Part shown: piece by piece, positions 17,609 to 26,837 of the stretch
How positions within the stretch are numbered: the stretch's first letter is position 1
Layout of the letters: every line of letters starts with the position of its first letter
From: Paenibacillus urinalis
GTDB taxonomy: Bacteria; Bacillota; Bacilli; Paenibacillales; Paenibacillaceae
DNA length: 64,000 bases
Direction: 5' to 3'
NCBI RefSeq assembly: GCF_028747985.1
Contig: NZ_CP118108.1
Coordinates: 183,501-247,500 of the forward strand
Notes under the pieces: generated by a model
Told to the model about the DNA's origin: nothing
The model's database searches: none
Seen by the model: the letters and a program-made list of their open reading frames with translations, nothing else
Made by a program: the position numbers and the translations under genes

Positions 17609-17806
17609 ATGGCAGTGAATCGCGAACAACTTCAAGGTATTCTCAAAAAAGCCAATCAGCGTGCTCGTGAGCAAGCCAAGCAATCCGGAGCTTCCCTTTA
17701 TTATATTAAAGACAACAAACGAATCCGCGAAGATGCGGAAGGAAATAAATATGAAATCTATTTCGATGTCCATGGGGATCGGATGGAGCAAGCATATGAT
17801 GAATAA
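17609..17806 (+). CDS. Small protein upstream of zeta-like toxin, candidate antitoxin
   Basis: A 65-residue, charged protein beginning MAVNREQLQGILKKANQRAR (helix) and ending SLYYIKDNKRIREDAEGNKYEIYFD, a short beta-rich tail. AAAGGAGG gives it a strong ribosome binding site. The stop codon overlaps the start of the zeta-like gene by 8-11 bases, the coupling typical of antitoxin-toxin pairs. It does not look like the classical Epsilon antitoxin (a three-helix bundle of ~90 residues). It resembles the short partner proteins with a YI..G..IRE..G.KYEI pattern that often precede zeta-like kinases. Antitoxin role is inferred from position. Confidence 0.65.
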   Translation: MAVNREQLQGILKKANQRAREQAKQSGASLYYIKDNKRIREDAEGNKYEIYFDVHGDRMEQAYDE

Positions 17807-18368
17807 TAGTAAGCCAGTAATGACAGTGTTTGCTGGTACTAATGGAGCTGGGAAAAGTACACTTAGTTGGCAAATGAGAGAGTGGATTGGGGAGGTTGTT
17901 GATCCTGACCAAAACGCGATGCGACTGAACCCTGAAGATCCCCGTAGTGCGGATATGTCGGCGGGTAAGGAAGCGATCAAAAAAATCCAGACTCTCATTC
18001 AAAACAATGACCATTTTGCAGTAGAAACCACATTGTCCGGAACATTTTATTTGAGACATATGCGGCTCGCTAAACAAAAGGGTTATGAGATTACGATGTA
18101 CTATATCGGTCTCCAGGATGTACAGATGCATATTGACCGCGTAGCTTCACGCGTAGAGCAAGGAGGTCATTGGATTTCCGAAAAAGATATCCGATGGCGC
18201 TATGGACAATCTTTGCAGAATTTACAGCCTGCTATTGAGATTGCAGATCAAGTTATATTAATAGATAATACATACGAACCCATAATTGTTGCAGATATTC
18301 AACAAAATCAATTAATTTATAAGATAGACCATGTGCCGGAATGGTACAAAAGTGTAAATGATCTATAA
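17796..18368 (+). CDS. Zeta toxin-family P-loop kinase
   Basis: A 190-residue P-loop protein: Walker A AGTNGAGKST near residue 15, VVDPDQNAMRLNP (substrate Asp region), and AVETTLSG, the Zeta motif with arginine/threonine contacts for the substrate sugar nucleotide. RVASRVEQGGHWISEKDIRWRY is the family's RV..RV..GGH..p...i.rR.. motif. Zeta toxins phosphorylate UDP-N-acetylglucosamine and block cell-wall synthesis; some relatives have other substrates. ATG at 17796 or 17799 is chosen because a longer upstream frame overlaps the antitoxin gene without a ribosome binding site. Confidence 0.85.
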   Translation: MMNNSKPVMTVFAGTNGAGKSTLSWQMREWIGEVVDPDQNAMRLNPEDPRSADMSAGKEAIKKIQTLIQNNDHFAVETTLSGTFYLRHMRLAKQKGYEITMYYIGLQDVQMHIDRVASRVEQGGHWISEKDIRWRYGQSLQNLQPAIEIADQVILIDNTYEPIIVADIQQNQLIYKIDHVPEWYKSVNDL

Positions 18369-18417
18369 AATAGAGTAAGAGCAAGTACAGTATCACTAAA
18401 CAACACACCTCAATACA

Positions 18418-18451
18418 AAAAAAGACCCAGCGAATAATGGGTCCTTTTTTT
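18418..18451. terminator. Bidirectional terminator shared by zeta-like gene and 18492 gene
   Basis: GACCCA / TGGGTC with an eight-base loop GCGAATAA, A-run before and T-run after, so it can stop transcription from both convergent genes. Confidence 0.8.
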
Positions 18452-18491
18452 ACTCGGAAGATTCACAGGCCAACTCTGTCCATTCAACAAA

Positions 18492-19184
18492 TCAAAAAGT
18501 AATCGTGGCTCTCCAAGATCCGCCGCCTTGCGTACATGTATAGGTTCCTGTAACGGTTCTGCCGTCTGCAGCAAGAGTGCCGGTGTAGGTACAGTTATTG
18601 CCATCGCTGCTGTTTCTTCGTAACACCTGCACGTTGTTGCCGGATATATTGATCGTCAGTACAGCTGTAATATCCTGCGCACCTTGCATCGTCCACCTTG
18701 CATCGAAAATATTGCTGTTTCCTCGGCGCGTCCATACTCCGCTCCAGCCGCCTTCTTGTTCGTACCAAACTCGTCCTAGACGGGATCTTTCACGCCTTAT
18801 AATCGTGGCGGTCCAAGTACCTCCTCCTTGATTGCATCTAAACGTTCCAGCAACCCTGCGTCCATCTGAAGAGAGGGTGCCTGTGTAGTCGCAGTTGTTA
18901 CCGTCGCTGCTGTTTCGACGCTGAACAAACACAAAATTACCGAAGATATAGATTGTCAAAACCGCTGTGATTGGTGTCTCATTCGTACCAGGCATCGTCC
19001 ACCTTGCATCAAAGATGTTGCTGTTTCCCCTCCGGCGCCATACTCCGCTCCATGATCCCTCTTGCTCGTGCCATTCGACTCCCAGGTCCTGCTGCCCAAA
19101 TGGGAAGTTGAAGGTGCCGGATGGAAGTAACTGACGGTACTCATTCGGGCTGTAGCCAGAAGGTAAACAATGATAAGGGTACAT
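18492..19184 (-). CDS. Protein of two tandem ~85-residue cysteine-containing repeats, function unknown
   Basis: After a ~34-residue leader (MYPYHCLPSGYSPNEYRQLL) the protein holds two copies of one module at about 35-125 and 142-229. Each has EQEGxWSGVWxRRGNSNIFD, ARWTMxG, ITAVLTI, RRNSSDGNN with C, YTGTL, DGRxVxGT with C, QGGGxW. The pattern of short strands suggests a beta-sandwich or barrel with one disulphide-capable cysteine pair per module. No signal peptide or membrane helix is visible. AAAGGAGAAG precedes the ATG. I do not recognise the family; lectin-like, surface or spore-coat roles are only guesses. Confidence 0.75.
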   Translation of the reverse strand: MYPYHCLPSGYSPNEYRQLLPSGTFNFPFGQQDLGVEWHEQEGSWSGVWRRRGNSNIFDARWTMPGTNETPITAVLTIYIFGNFVFVQRRNSSDGNNCDYTGTLSSDGRRVAGTFRCNQGGGTWTATIIRRERSRLGRVWYEQEGGWSGVWTRRGNSNIFDARWTMQGAQDITAVLTINISGNNVQVLRRNSSDGNNCTYTGTLAADGRTVTGTYTCTQGGGSWRATITF

Positions 19185-19467
19185 TAAGGATCTTCTCCTT
19201 TGTTTGATCTGATTTTTAATATGCTATGTTGGGGGAGTGCCCATTGTACCTATGGTCGCCTATTTTGGGCTTATTGCAGAGGATCATATTTTGCTGAAAG
19301 AGAGATGGTAAAGAGGACTTGCTGTTTGCTTGCCTTCAATCTTTGAAGGACCCTAAAATCCAGTAACCCTCACCTGAAATGTAGCGGATATCTTAATCGC
19401 CTGGTTCTTTTCTATAATACTCATAAAGGGATGTCTATATGGTCAATCGTCAGCTTGGAAGGGGGAT

Positions 19468-20373
19468 ATGCACATGGAATTGCGCCAGCTTGAATACTTT
19501 ATTCAGATTTGCAAATCGGGGAGCTTCACCAAGGCCAAAGAAGAATTGGGAGTGACCCAGCCTACACTGAGTCAGCAAATTCGGGTATTGGAAGATGAGT
19601 ATAACATTCCATTGTTCGATCGGGTAAACAGGGGGGTAGAAATAACGGAAGCAGGAAAGATCCTCTTGAATAAGGGCAACGCGATTATGGAGCTTCTGGA
19701 AGAGGCACGTAATGAAATACATGAAAGGCGACATAAATCGGTAGAAACCATCTCAATTGCTTGCTGTCCTGCTGAGCTGGAATACCTTGCTCCTTACTTT
19801 ATGAGATTTCACCAGAACCACCCTCATATTCTATTGAGAATCGTCGATACCGAGGATGTGGAGAATAGAGTGCTGGACCAGCGCGTAGAGATTGGAATCA
19901 CTGCACATACAATCGCGAATACTTCTGTCACCACGACTCATTTGTATAGACAGGAGCTGGCTATGCTGATCCACTCAGCGCATCCTTTGGCGGACAAATC
20001 CTCGATCCCTTTCCGAGCTGTGAAGCAAATCAACTCTATGATGTTCCTAGAACAAAACAAATCCTTAATTGATATGTGCTGCTTCTCTTATGGGTTCACA
20101 CTTAACTCCATCATGCATACCTCCTCCACCTCCGTATTAATCCATTGGGTCCGGCATGGACTGGGAGCATCTCTAATCCCAACGTCGGTACTTGACAGCT
20201 TAAGGGACGATTCTCTGCGTATTGTAAAGTTAGAAGGCCGTGTTCCTAGCTGGGACATCTCCCTCGCATATCTAAAATCTGTAAAGATGAGGCCGTCTGT
20301 ACACCTATTTATTCAAGAGATTCATTCCTATGTAAGAGAGAATGAGGTGAAGCTATCTTGTTCCGGCAATTAG
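19468..20373 (+). CDS. LysR-type transcriptional regulator (first of overlapping pair)
   Basis: LysR helix-turn-helix at the N-terminus: LRQLEYFIQICKSGSFTKAKEELG then VTQPTLSQQIRVLEDEY and PLFDR. The effector-binding domain begins near residue 90 (ISIACCPAELEYLAPYFMRF). Length 301 is normal. GGAAGGGGG precedes the start; ATG 19474 is a close alternative. Its end overlaps the next LysR gene by 16 bases. The pair are paralogues that probably arose by tandem duplication and are translated together. No divergent target gene is next to them. Confidence 0.93.
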   Translation: MHMELRQLEYFIQICKSGSFTKAKEELGVTQPTLSQQIRVLEDEYNIPLFDRVNRGVEITEAGKILLNKGNAIMELLEEARNEIHERRHKSVETISIACCPAELEYLAPYFMRFHQNHPHILLRIVDTEDVENRVLDQRVEIGITAHTIANTSVTTTHLYRQELAMLIHSAHPLADKSSIPFRAVKQINSMMFLEQNKSLIDMCCFSYGFTLNSIMHTSSTSVLIHWVRHGLGASLIPTSVLDSLRDDSLRIVKLEGRVPSWDISLAYLKSVKMRPSVHLFIQEIHSYVRENEVKLSCSGN

Positions 20374-21233
20374 AGTGCTTCATACAAATATGCATAGCAG
20401 GCAGCTTTACTAAGGCTGCAGAGGTTCTAATGATCTCTCAGCCGACCTTAAGTCAACAGATCCGCTTCCTGGAGGCAGAGGTAGGAACCCCCTTGTTTGA
20501 GAGATTTGGCAGAGGGATCAAGATTACAGCTGACGGAGAAATTCTGTACGTAAAAGCCCTTTCCGTGATGAGGCTCCTTGACGAAGCGAAGAAAGAAACC
20601 AATGAGCTGCGCCATGCTCAGGCTCGGGCCAATAAACTTTCGATCGGCATTTCGCCGATGGACTTTTTAAGTTTAGCGCCTCTTTTTTCGAAGTTTCATG
20701 AGCAGTATCCCGACATTTCAGTCAAATTTACTAGTGGAGAATATACGACTCAGCAACTATTGAATGACAGTATCGATATTGGGATCACCGACCATCCGGT
20801 TCCAAACAAAGAAATTCATACGATGCATCTACATACAGAAGAGCAGGCTTTGGCCGTTTATGCAGGTCATCCATGGGCTGATCGGACTTCTGTTTCTTTT
20901 CGAGAGTTAGGAGAGTTGGATACTCCGTTATTTGCCGGCGATCTAAATTTATACGAGCAGCTTCATGCATCCAATCCTAAGTCCTCTAGTTCTCTGCAGT
21001 CCATGTTCGAATCTACTTCTAATTCGATCCTTCTTACTATGGTCCTGCAGCAGATGGGAGTCGCGATCTTACCTGTCTCATCCATTGAGAGTCATACGGG
21101 TCAGCCCATCAAAATGATTCGTCTCATCGATCCCACGCCAGTTCGTGAAATTAAGCTCATGTATAAGAAGTATCAGTACAGCAATCCTTCTGTTCAGCAA
21201 TGTATCGAATTTCTTCTAGAGCAATCCAAATGA
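20358..21233 (+). CDS. LysR-type transcriptional regulator (second of overlapping pair)
   Basis: 291 residues with LECFIQICIAGSFTKAAEVLM then ISQPTLSQQIRFLEAEVGTPLFERFGRG, closely parallel to the gene before it. Starts at TTG 20358 inside the end of the first gene, with GAGGTGA seven bases upstream. The effector domain follows from ~90. Overlapping, co-translated LysR pairs are uncommon; they might form heteromers or read related ligands. Targets are unknown. Confidence 0.92.
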   Translation: MFRQLECFIQICIAGSFTKAAEVLMISQPTLSQQIRFLEAEVGTPLFERFGRGIKITADGEILYVKALSVMRLLDEAKKETNELRHAQARANKLSIGISPMDFLSLAPLFSKFHEQYPDISVKFTSGEYTTQQLLNDSIDIGITDHPVPNKEIHTMHLHTEEQALAVYAGHPWADRTSVSFRELGELDTPLFAGDLNLYEQLHASNPKSSSSLQSMFESTSNSILLTMVLQQMGVAILPVSSIESHTGQPIKMIRLIDPTPVREIKLMYKKYQYSNPSVQQCIEFLLEQSK

Positions 21234-21293
21234 TAGGGCAGAAAGGGCGGTTACAATCTATTTGTGTAATGTAATAACTGCACTATATATCTA

Positions 21294-21342
21294 ATAAATG
21301 CGAGCTGAAACGAAGGGGATTGCCTTTGTCATGCTCGCTTAT
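21294..21342 (+). repeat. Compound inverted repeat after the LysR pair
   Basis: GCGAGC / GCTCGC encloses a second stem ACGAAGG / CCTTTGT with a GGATTG loop. It has no proper T-run. It may end LysR transcription weakly or serve as a regulatory site for the lipoprotein gene 170 bases on. Confidence 0.4.
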
Positions 21343-21515
21343 TCGAGTTCACGAAGGACAGAGAATTATAAGGACGGTAATCCGGAATCGGTGAGCCTTT
21401 TTCCCCTGTCCTTTGCGTGAAATAACATTTATACTAGCAGTAAACTGAGCATAAAATTCCTATAAATGGCACTATACTTCACATTGAAAATACAATGATA
21501 TGAGGTGATCTATGA

Positions 21516-23219
21516 ATGGTTAAAAAGCGTATCTCAGCAATGAAGATGTTACTAGCTCTGATGATGTGCTGGACGTTAGCGGCTTGCTCCGGCAACACAG
21601 GCACCTCGAGTGAAGACACGGCTGAGGTTCCATCGAACTCAAGCCCCAAACCCATCGAGGCAGATTCTTCTCCAATGAAGTCTTCCCCGGATGAGCCAGC
21701 CTGGAAGCTGGACACGACACCTATTACATTTGACTGGTACATCAATTTTGATTGGTTCACCAGCAAGTGGGGAGGTAACGTAGTATCCGATTATATAACG
21801 AATAAGACAGGAGTCAGCCTGAACTTTATCGTGCCTGCCGGCGATGCCAGCGAGAAGCTGAACACGATGATGGCAGCGAGATCACTCCCTGACTTCATCA
21901 CACTGGCCTGGTACGAGGATTCTGTGCAGAAATTGATTAATGGTGACATGGTTCTCCCGTTGAATGAACTGGCGGATCAGTATGATCCGTATTTTTTTAA
22001 AGTCGCAGACCCCGCGAAGCTTGGCTGGTACAGACAGTCTAATGGGAATGTCTACGCCTACCCGAATGCCTCTTCATCCCCCGCGGATTATCAAAAGTAT
22101 GGACCGTTATTTACATCTAATCAGACCTTTGTTGTTCGCAAAGACATGTATGAAGCACTTGGAAAGCCAGATATGAGCACACCGGAAGGTTTCTTGAGCG
22201 CACTTAAGGCTGCGAAAGAGAAGTTTCCGGAGGTAGACGGTCAGCCGCTTATTCCAATTGGCCTGCATGAATTTACGGAGACCGGCAACTATTCGCTGGA
22301 AGAGTACCTTCAGAATTTCTTGGCTATTCCACAGCAGAAGGACGGTAAACTATACGATCGTAGAAGTGATCCTACCTATCTAAAATGGCTGAAGGTGTTC
22401 CGCCAAGCGCATGAGGATGGGCTGATCCCTACAGATGTTTATATTGATGAGAAACGGCTGGAAAAGGATGAGAAAATAGCGCAAGGCCGCTACTTCGCCA
22501 TGCTCTATCAGTGGTCTGATTTTTCAGAGATTAATCAAGCCTTATATAAGAAGGACCCGAATAAAGTATATATCGCAATTGATGGTCCGGCGAATGAAGC
22601 ACATGATCCCCCAACGCTTGCAGGAAATGGTGTCTCTGGCTGGACGGTGACGCTCATCTCGAAGAACGTCAAAGATAAAGAGCGGGCGATTGCCTTCCTC
22701 AGTTATTTGCTCAGCGAGGAGGGGAACCGGGATCTGTTCCTCGGAGAGAAGGGCGTTACTTACGATCGAATAGACGGTAAGGATCAGTTTCTGCCCGAGG
22801 TCATGCAGCTGCTTAACACCGACCGTCAAGCGTTCGACAGCAAATATGGCGGTTCTTATATGTACTGGATGCTAATGGACACAAACAAGAATTTGGAATG
22901 GATGACAGGAATGGATGCTGAACCTGCTAAACAGATCTCGGATTGGACGAGGGGCAAGACGGTCAGCATGTCCGAATTTGAGAATCTGGATCCAGATCCA
23001 ACGACGAAGGAAGGGATTGCGGAAGGCAAGAATACGCGGCTCTGGGCCGAGACACTGCCGAAGCTGCTAATGGCGAAGTCAGAAGCTGAATTCGATCAGC
23101 TATTCGCTGAATATATGAACACCATTACCGAGGCACCCGAGTATGAAGCGATCATCGCTAGCCGCCAAGCAGCTTATGAACGAAATGTAGAGAAGCTGAG
23201 ATCGACACATAATCCATAG
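21516..23219 (+). CDS. Extracellular solute-binding lipoprotein (family 1, LplA-like)
   Basis: Sugar-binding component of an ABC importer. The N-terminus MVKKRISAMKMLLALMMCWTL-AAC is a lipoprotein signal with lipobox LAAC near residue 23, followed by a Ser/Thr/Pro/Asp-rich linker. The mature part reads ITFDWYINFDWF, typical of the ~550-residue Paenibacillus LplA-type binding proteins. GAGGTGAT lies just upstream. It is followed by a YesM/YesN pair but, unusually, no permease genes are adjacent. It may use permeases encoded elsewhere or act mainly as a sugar sensor for the kinase. Confidence 0.9.
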   Translation: MVKKRISAMKMLLALMMCWTLAACSGNTGTSSEDTAEVPSNSSPKPIEADSSPMKSSPDEPAWKLDTTPITFDWYINFDWFTSKWGGNVVSDYITNKTGVSLNFIVPAGDASEKLNTMMAARSLPDFITLAWYEDSVQKLINGDMVLPLNELADQYDPYFFKVADPAKLGWYRQSNGNVYAYPNASSSPADYQKYGPLFTSNQTFVVRKDMYEALGKPDMSTPEGFLSALKAAKEKFPEVDGQPLIPIGLHEFTETGNYSLEEYLQNFLAIPQQKDGKLYDRRSDPTYLKWLKVFRQAHEDGLIPTDVYIDEKRLEKDEKIAQGRYFAMLYQWSDFSEINQALYKKDPNKVYIAIDGPANEAHDPPTLAGNGVSGWTVTLISKNVKDKERAIAFLSYLLSEEGNRDLFLGEKGVTYDRIDGKDQFLPEVMQLLNTDRQAFDSKYGGSYMYWMLMDTNKNLEWMTGMDAEPAKQISDWTRGKTVSMSEFENLDPDPTTKEGIAEGKNTRLWAETLPKLLMAKSEAEFDQLFAEYMNTITEAPEYEAIIASRQAAYERNVEKLRSTHNP

Positions 23220-23238
23220 TTCTTAGAGGGAGCAAGCT

Positions 23239-25167
23239 GTGAAACAGGAGATGGAATTTGCGGTCATCCGCAGGTTATTGGGGATACGAACCTTTTCATT
23301 TAAATTTTCGCTTCAAGTCAAACTGATTCTGTCATTTGTCATCGTCATCTTCATACCGGTAATTCTATTCTCTTGGTACACACTGAATGAAGAGTCTGCC
23401 AGTGCATTGGAAGAGTTGGCGGAGAACAGCAAGAATGTGCTGGAGGTTGAGAAGATAAATATTGAGAATAACATAGAGCTGATGGGATGGACCGGTCAGC
23501 TAGCCTTATCCAATCGAGAAATGAACAACTATCTGCAAATTGAACAGTTCCAGGATGCAGCGCAAGTTTTTCGTATCAAAAACGATGTGGTCAACAGCTT
23601 TCAATATTATCTGTTCAACAATCCACGGATTGCCAATGTCCGGTTGTTTACGGACAATGTGTATGTGAATGAGATTTGGCCCGTTATCCTGCAGGAATCA
23701 CGTATCCAGGCCAAGCCTTGGTATGAAGAGGTAATGAAGAGCAGCGGACTGCCTTGGTGGGAGATACAGGAGAATGTGGCGATCACGAATGAGCCAACCG
23801 AACCTTCACCGAATGAACCGTTCATGACCTATCTGCAGGAATTCAAATATCCGGACAATGCAACACATAACGGAATTCTGGAGATCTCGATGAAGCTGTC
23901 GAACTTCTTCTCTCAAACGTTTGACAGTGTGCAGGATAAGAACTCTCAGTTAATCGTAGTGGCAAGGAGCGGAGATGTGTTCAGCTTGAAGGAGGCACCT
24001 GTATTCGCTCAGCATAGCGCAGAGGAATTGATGAGCCATGTGAAGCTGACGCGTAATGCAGCTGTCGAGGAGTTACAGTTCAAGGTTCAAGGGCAGTCCT
24101 ACGTTGCATTTCAGAGCTATATCCCATCGATTGACTTACATCTGGTCAATATGGTGAGTCTTGCGGACACACTCGAAGGTATTAACCAGTCGAGAGTTCG
24201 GTATATTGTCCTTATATCACTACTTGTAGCCTTTCTCGTTCTGCTGTCTTATTCGATGCAGTCAATCATTTTGCGCAGGCTTAAGGTATTAAGGGAATCT
24301 ATGCAGCAGGTGCGAAGCGGCAACTTCAAGGTCGAGCTGCCGCCGATTTCGGGTACGGATGAGGTAGGTGAACTGGGCTTTCATTATCGAGAGCTCATTC
24401 TGAAGATTAACGAGCTTATTCAAGAGCAGGCAGCCAGACAGGCAGCGGGTAAGGAAGCCGAGCTGCGGGCATTGAAGAACCAGATTGACTCTCATTTTCT
24501 CTACAATACGCTGGAGAACGTCAAGATGCTGGCTGAGCTTGAAGGGCAGGACCTTATATCGGATATCATGACCTCCCTGGGAGGCATGATGCGATATTCG
24601 ATGGAATGGAAGCAGGATTATGTGATGCTCACCGATGAGATTCAGCATGTTCAGCATTATGTATCGGTTATGAACATTCGTTATGATGGGAGACTTGATC
24701 TCCGTTTGATGATTGCACCCGAATGTCTCAAGCAGGAATCGCTCAAGATGTCACTACAGCCCGCAGTCGAGAATGCAATCAAGCATGGGATGAGCCGGAT
24801 GCATTCGAGCGACGGAAACCTCGTCATTACGATCTCTGCTGTTCGGCAGGATCAGACATGTATTATAGAGGTCACGGATAGCGGCTGCGGCATACCGACG
24901 GAAAGGCTTGAATTATTGAACCGAATGTTAAGGATGGAGGAGTCTGCTTACTTGGATGCCCGGAAGCTGTTTGTTCGCAGGGATCAGGACAGCAATGGAA
25001 TCGGACTCCGCAATGTAGACCAACGCTTAGTGATGAGCTACGGGGCCGAATATGGTATCCAGATCGAGAGTCAGGAAGGAAGCTATACACGCGTCATGAT
25101 GACTTTGCCTTATCGAGTCATGGGGGAAGGAGTGGACTTATATGATCAGCCTGCTGATCGTCGATGA
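23239..25167 (+). CDS. YesM-type sensor histidine kinase
   Basis: 642 residues: a membrane helix near 25-50, an extracellular sensing region to ~310, a second helix (YIVLISLLVAFLVLLSYSM), HAMP (~345-400), then the HisKA_7TM-type kinase domain with NQIDSHFLYNTLENVKML (His near 419) and ATPase boxes PAVENAIKHGMS, DSGCGIP and GIGLRNVDQRL. The canonical motif is QINPHFLYNTL; here the Asn-Pro is Asp-Ser. GTG start 23239 follows GAGGGAG. The response regulator overlaps its end by 26 bases. The two genes and the upstream lipoprotein form one unit that likely senses an extracellular sugar. Confidence 0.93.
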   Translation: MKQEMEFAVIRRLLGIRTFSFKFSLQVKLILSFVIVIFIPVILFSWYTLNEESASALEELAENSKNVLEVEKINIENNIELMGWTGQLALSNREMNNYLQIEQFQDAAQVFRIKNDVVNSFQYYLFNNPRIANVRLFTDNVYVNEIWPVILQESRIQAKPWYEEVMKSSGLPWWEIQENVAITNEPTEPSPNEPFMTYLQEFKYPDNATHNGILEISMKLSNFFSQTFDSVQDKNSQLIVVARSGDVFSLKEAPVFAQHSAEELMSHVKLTRNAAVEELQFKVQGQSYVAFQSYIPSIDLHLVNMVSLADTLEGINQSRVRYIVLISLLVAFLVLLSYSMQSIILRRLKVLRESMQQVRSGNFKVELPPISGTDEVGELGFHYRELILKINELIQEQAARQAAGKEAELRALKNQIDSHFLYNTLENVKMLAELEGQDLISDIMTSLGGMMRYSMEWKQDYVMLTDEIQHVQHYVSVMNIRYDGRLDLRLMIAPECLKQESLKMSLQPAVENAIKHGMSRMHSSDGNLVITISAVRQDQTCIIEVTDSGCGIPTERLELLNRMLRMEESAYLDARKLFVRRDQDSNGIGLRNVDQRLVMSYGAEYGIQIESQEGSYTRVMMTLPYRVMGEGVDLYDQPADRR

Positions 25168-26704
25168 CGAGAAGATCATTCGGAGAGGCTTGCAGTCGGT
25201 AATTGAGAGAAAGTTTCCTAAGTTGTTCAGCTTCCGATTTGCCGAGAACGGGCAAGAGGCGCTGGAGCTGCTTGACCAGGAATCTGCAGATATTATGCTC
25301 ACAGATATTCGTATGCCCATTATGGATGGGATTGAGCTGATGGAACAGCTGCAAGACCACCCGGTTATCCCAGAGGTTGTACTGCTGTCCGGCTATAATG
25401 ATTTTGCTTATGCTCAGAAAGGAATCCGCTGTGGTGTGAAGGATTATCTTGTCAAGCCTGTAGTTCGGGAGGAGCTGTTTGCCGTCCTGACGCGGTTAAT
25501 ACGGGACATAAGGATCAAAGGAGAACGAGCAGACAGGGCAGATGAAGATGCCAGCCTGTATGCTGCCGAGCTGGTTACTTTACATGTGAATCAGGTAGAT
25601 GTGGGTAATGCCATAACACCGAACAAGCTGAAGCAGGCTGGCCTAAGCTGGTTAGCTGGAGGATATACGCTGGGCTTGCTTACGCGACGCAGTGGGGAAG
25701 GACCTGGCAGTGCGGATACAGCTTACCTCCGGAATCAAATCGCTGAACGATTACAAGAGCATATGGATTGGACACTCACTCGTGATGGAAAAGGTGGTAT
25801 GATGATGATCGCCCGCGATCCGGTGATGTTCTACCAATTGGCAGAGAAGTGGAAACTAAGTAGAGATGAGCCGGGGCTGCGGATTGCAATTAGCGGTTCT
25901 GTTCAGGGAATAGAACAGGTACGGCTGGCCTACAGTCAAGCGAAGCAAACGTTGAAATACGGTATTCTGCTTCCTGAGCTTGATGTGCTGGACTACACCA
26001 GCTTAAGCAAACGCACTGAGGAGCGGCATGTCGTTCCTGTTGATCTGATTCAGCGATTATCGAATCTCATTGGTATGGGGCGCAGAGATGAGATCAAGCT
26101 TCTTCTTGATCAAATCCTTGATGTCCGCATTATTAGCAGCTGCGAGATCGGCTATCTGGAGCGAATTAGCCAGCTGTTGAACGAGGAATTGTTTGATAAG
26201 CTGTTCCGCATTTACGGAGATAAGGTGCTTGAATTATTGAGGACGTATGCTCCTGTAGGTCACATTGGAAACTTCGATCGATTCGAAGATTATTACATAG
26301 CTGTCGAGCAGCTTCTCCATCGTCTGGATCTGTTTATTCAGAACCGCAAAGAGCAGGTGCCGACGGAACAGAATACGATGCAAAAAGTTCTCGACTACTT
26401 GCAGACGCATTATGCTGACGATTTGAACATGGCGGTCGTCTCCAATCATTTCTCGCTCAATTACTCGTATTTCAGCCATGCCTTCCAGGAGTATAGTGGG
26501 GAGAGCTTCTCGAACTATGTCCGCCGGCTAAGGCTGGATAAGGCCAAGGAGCTGCTGGTTCACTCTGATCTGAAGGTGTATGAGATCAGTGCGCAGGTTG
26601 GATTCGAGAATGTGAAGCATTTTACGAGAATATTCAAAGACACCGAAGGCATCACAGCATTGGAATTCCGAGGCCAGCGAAGGCGGTTTGAAACGGAAGT
26701 ATAA
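25142..26704 (+). CDS. YesN-type response regulator with AraC DNA-binding domain
   Basis: 520 residues. The N-terminal receiver starts MISLLIVDDEK, with phospho-acceptor Asp near 55 in MLTDIRMP and Lys in DYLVKPV. A middle region of unknown fold follows. The C-terminal ~100 residues are an AraC/XylS double helix-turn-helix (DLNMAVVSNHFSLNYSYFSH, then VYEISAQVGFENVKHFTRIF). The start lies inside the kinase gene. It is expected to activate sugar transport or degradation genes, possibly the lipoprotein upstream. Confidence 0.95.
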   Translation: MISLLIVDDEKIIRRGLQSVIERKFPKLFSFRFAENGQEALELLDQESADIMLTDIRMPIMDGIELMEQLQDHPVIPEVVLLSGYNDFAYAQKGIRCGVKDYLVKPVVREELFAVLTRLIRDIRIKGERADRADEDASLYAAELVTLHVNQVDVGNAITPNKLKQAGLSWLAGGYTLGLLTRRSGEGPGSADTAYLRNQIAERLQEHMDWTLTRDGKGGMMMIARDPVMFYQLAEKWKLSRDEPGLRIAISGSVQGIEQVRLAYSQAKQTLKYGILLPELDVLDYTSLSKRTEERHVVPVDLIQRLSNLIGMGRRDEIKLLLDQILDVRIISSCEIGYLERISQLLNEELFDKLFRIYGDKVLELLRTYAPVGHIGNFDRFEDYYIAVEQLLHRLDLFIQNRKEQVPTEQNTMQKVLDYLQTHYADDLNMAVVSNHFSLNYSYFSHAFQEYSGESFSNYVRRLRLDKAKELLVHSDLKVYEISAQVGFENVKHFTRIFKDTEGITALEFRGQRRRFETEV

Positions 26705-26761
26705 CCGGTGTCAGTGTAGGAACGTACTTATAACAACAAGAAACATACACAGCACTGCTGC

Positions 26762-26812
26762 AAAAAAAGCGACATTTCCCCACGATCATGGAGGAGAGAT
26801 GTCGCTTTTTTT
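26762..26812. terminator. Bidirectional terminator between YesN and YcaC-like genes
   Basis: AAAAAAAGCGACAT pairs exactly with ATGTCGCTTTTTTT, giving a 14-base stem with A-run and T-run at the ends. It serves the two convergent genes. Confidence 0.9.
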
Positions 26813-26837
26813 CGTAAGTTATTTAGCAGCTCGACTA

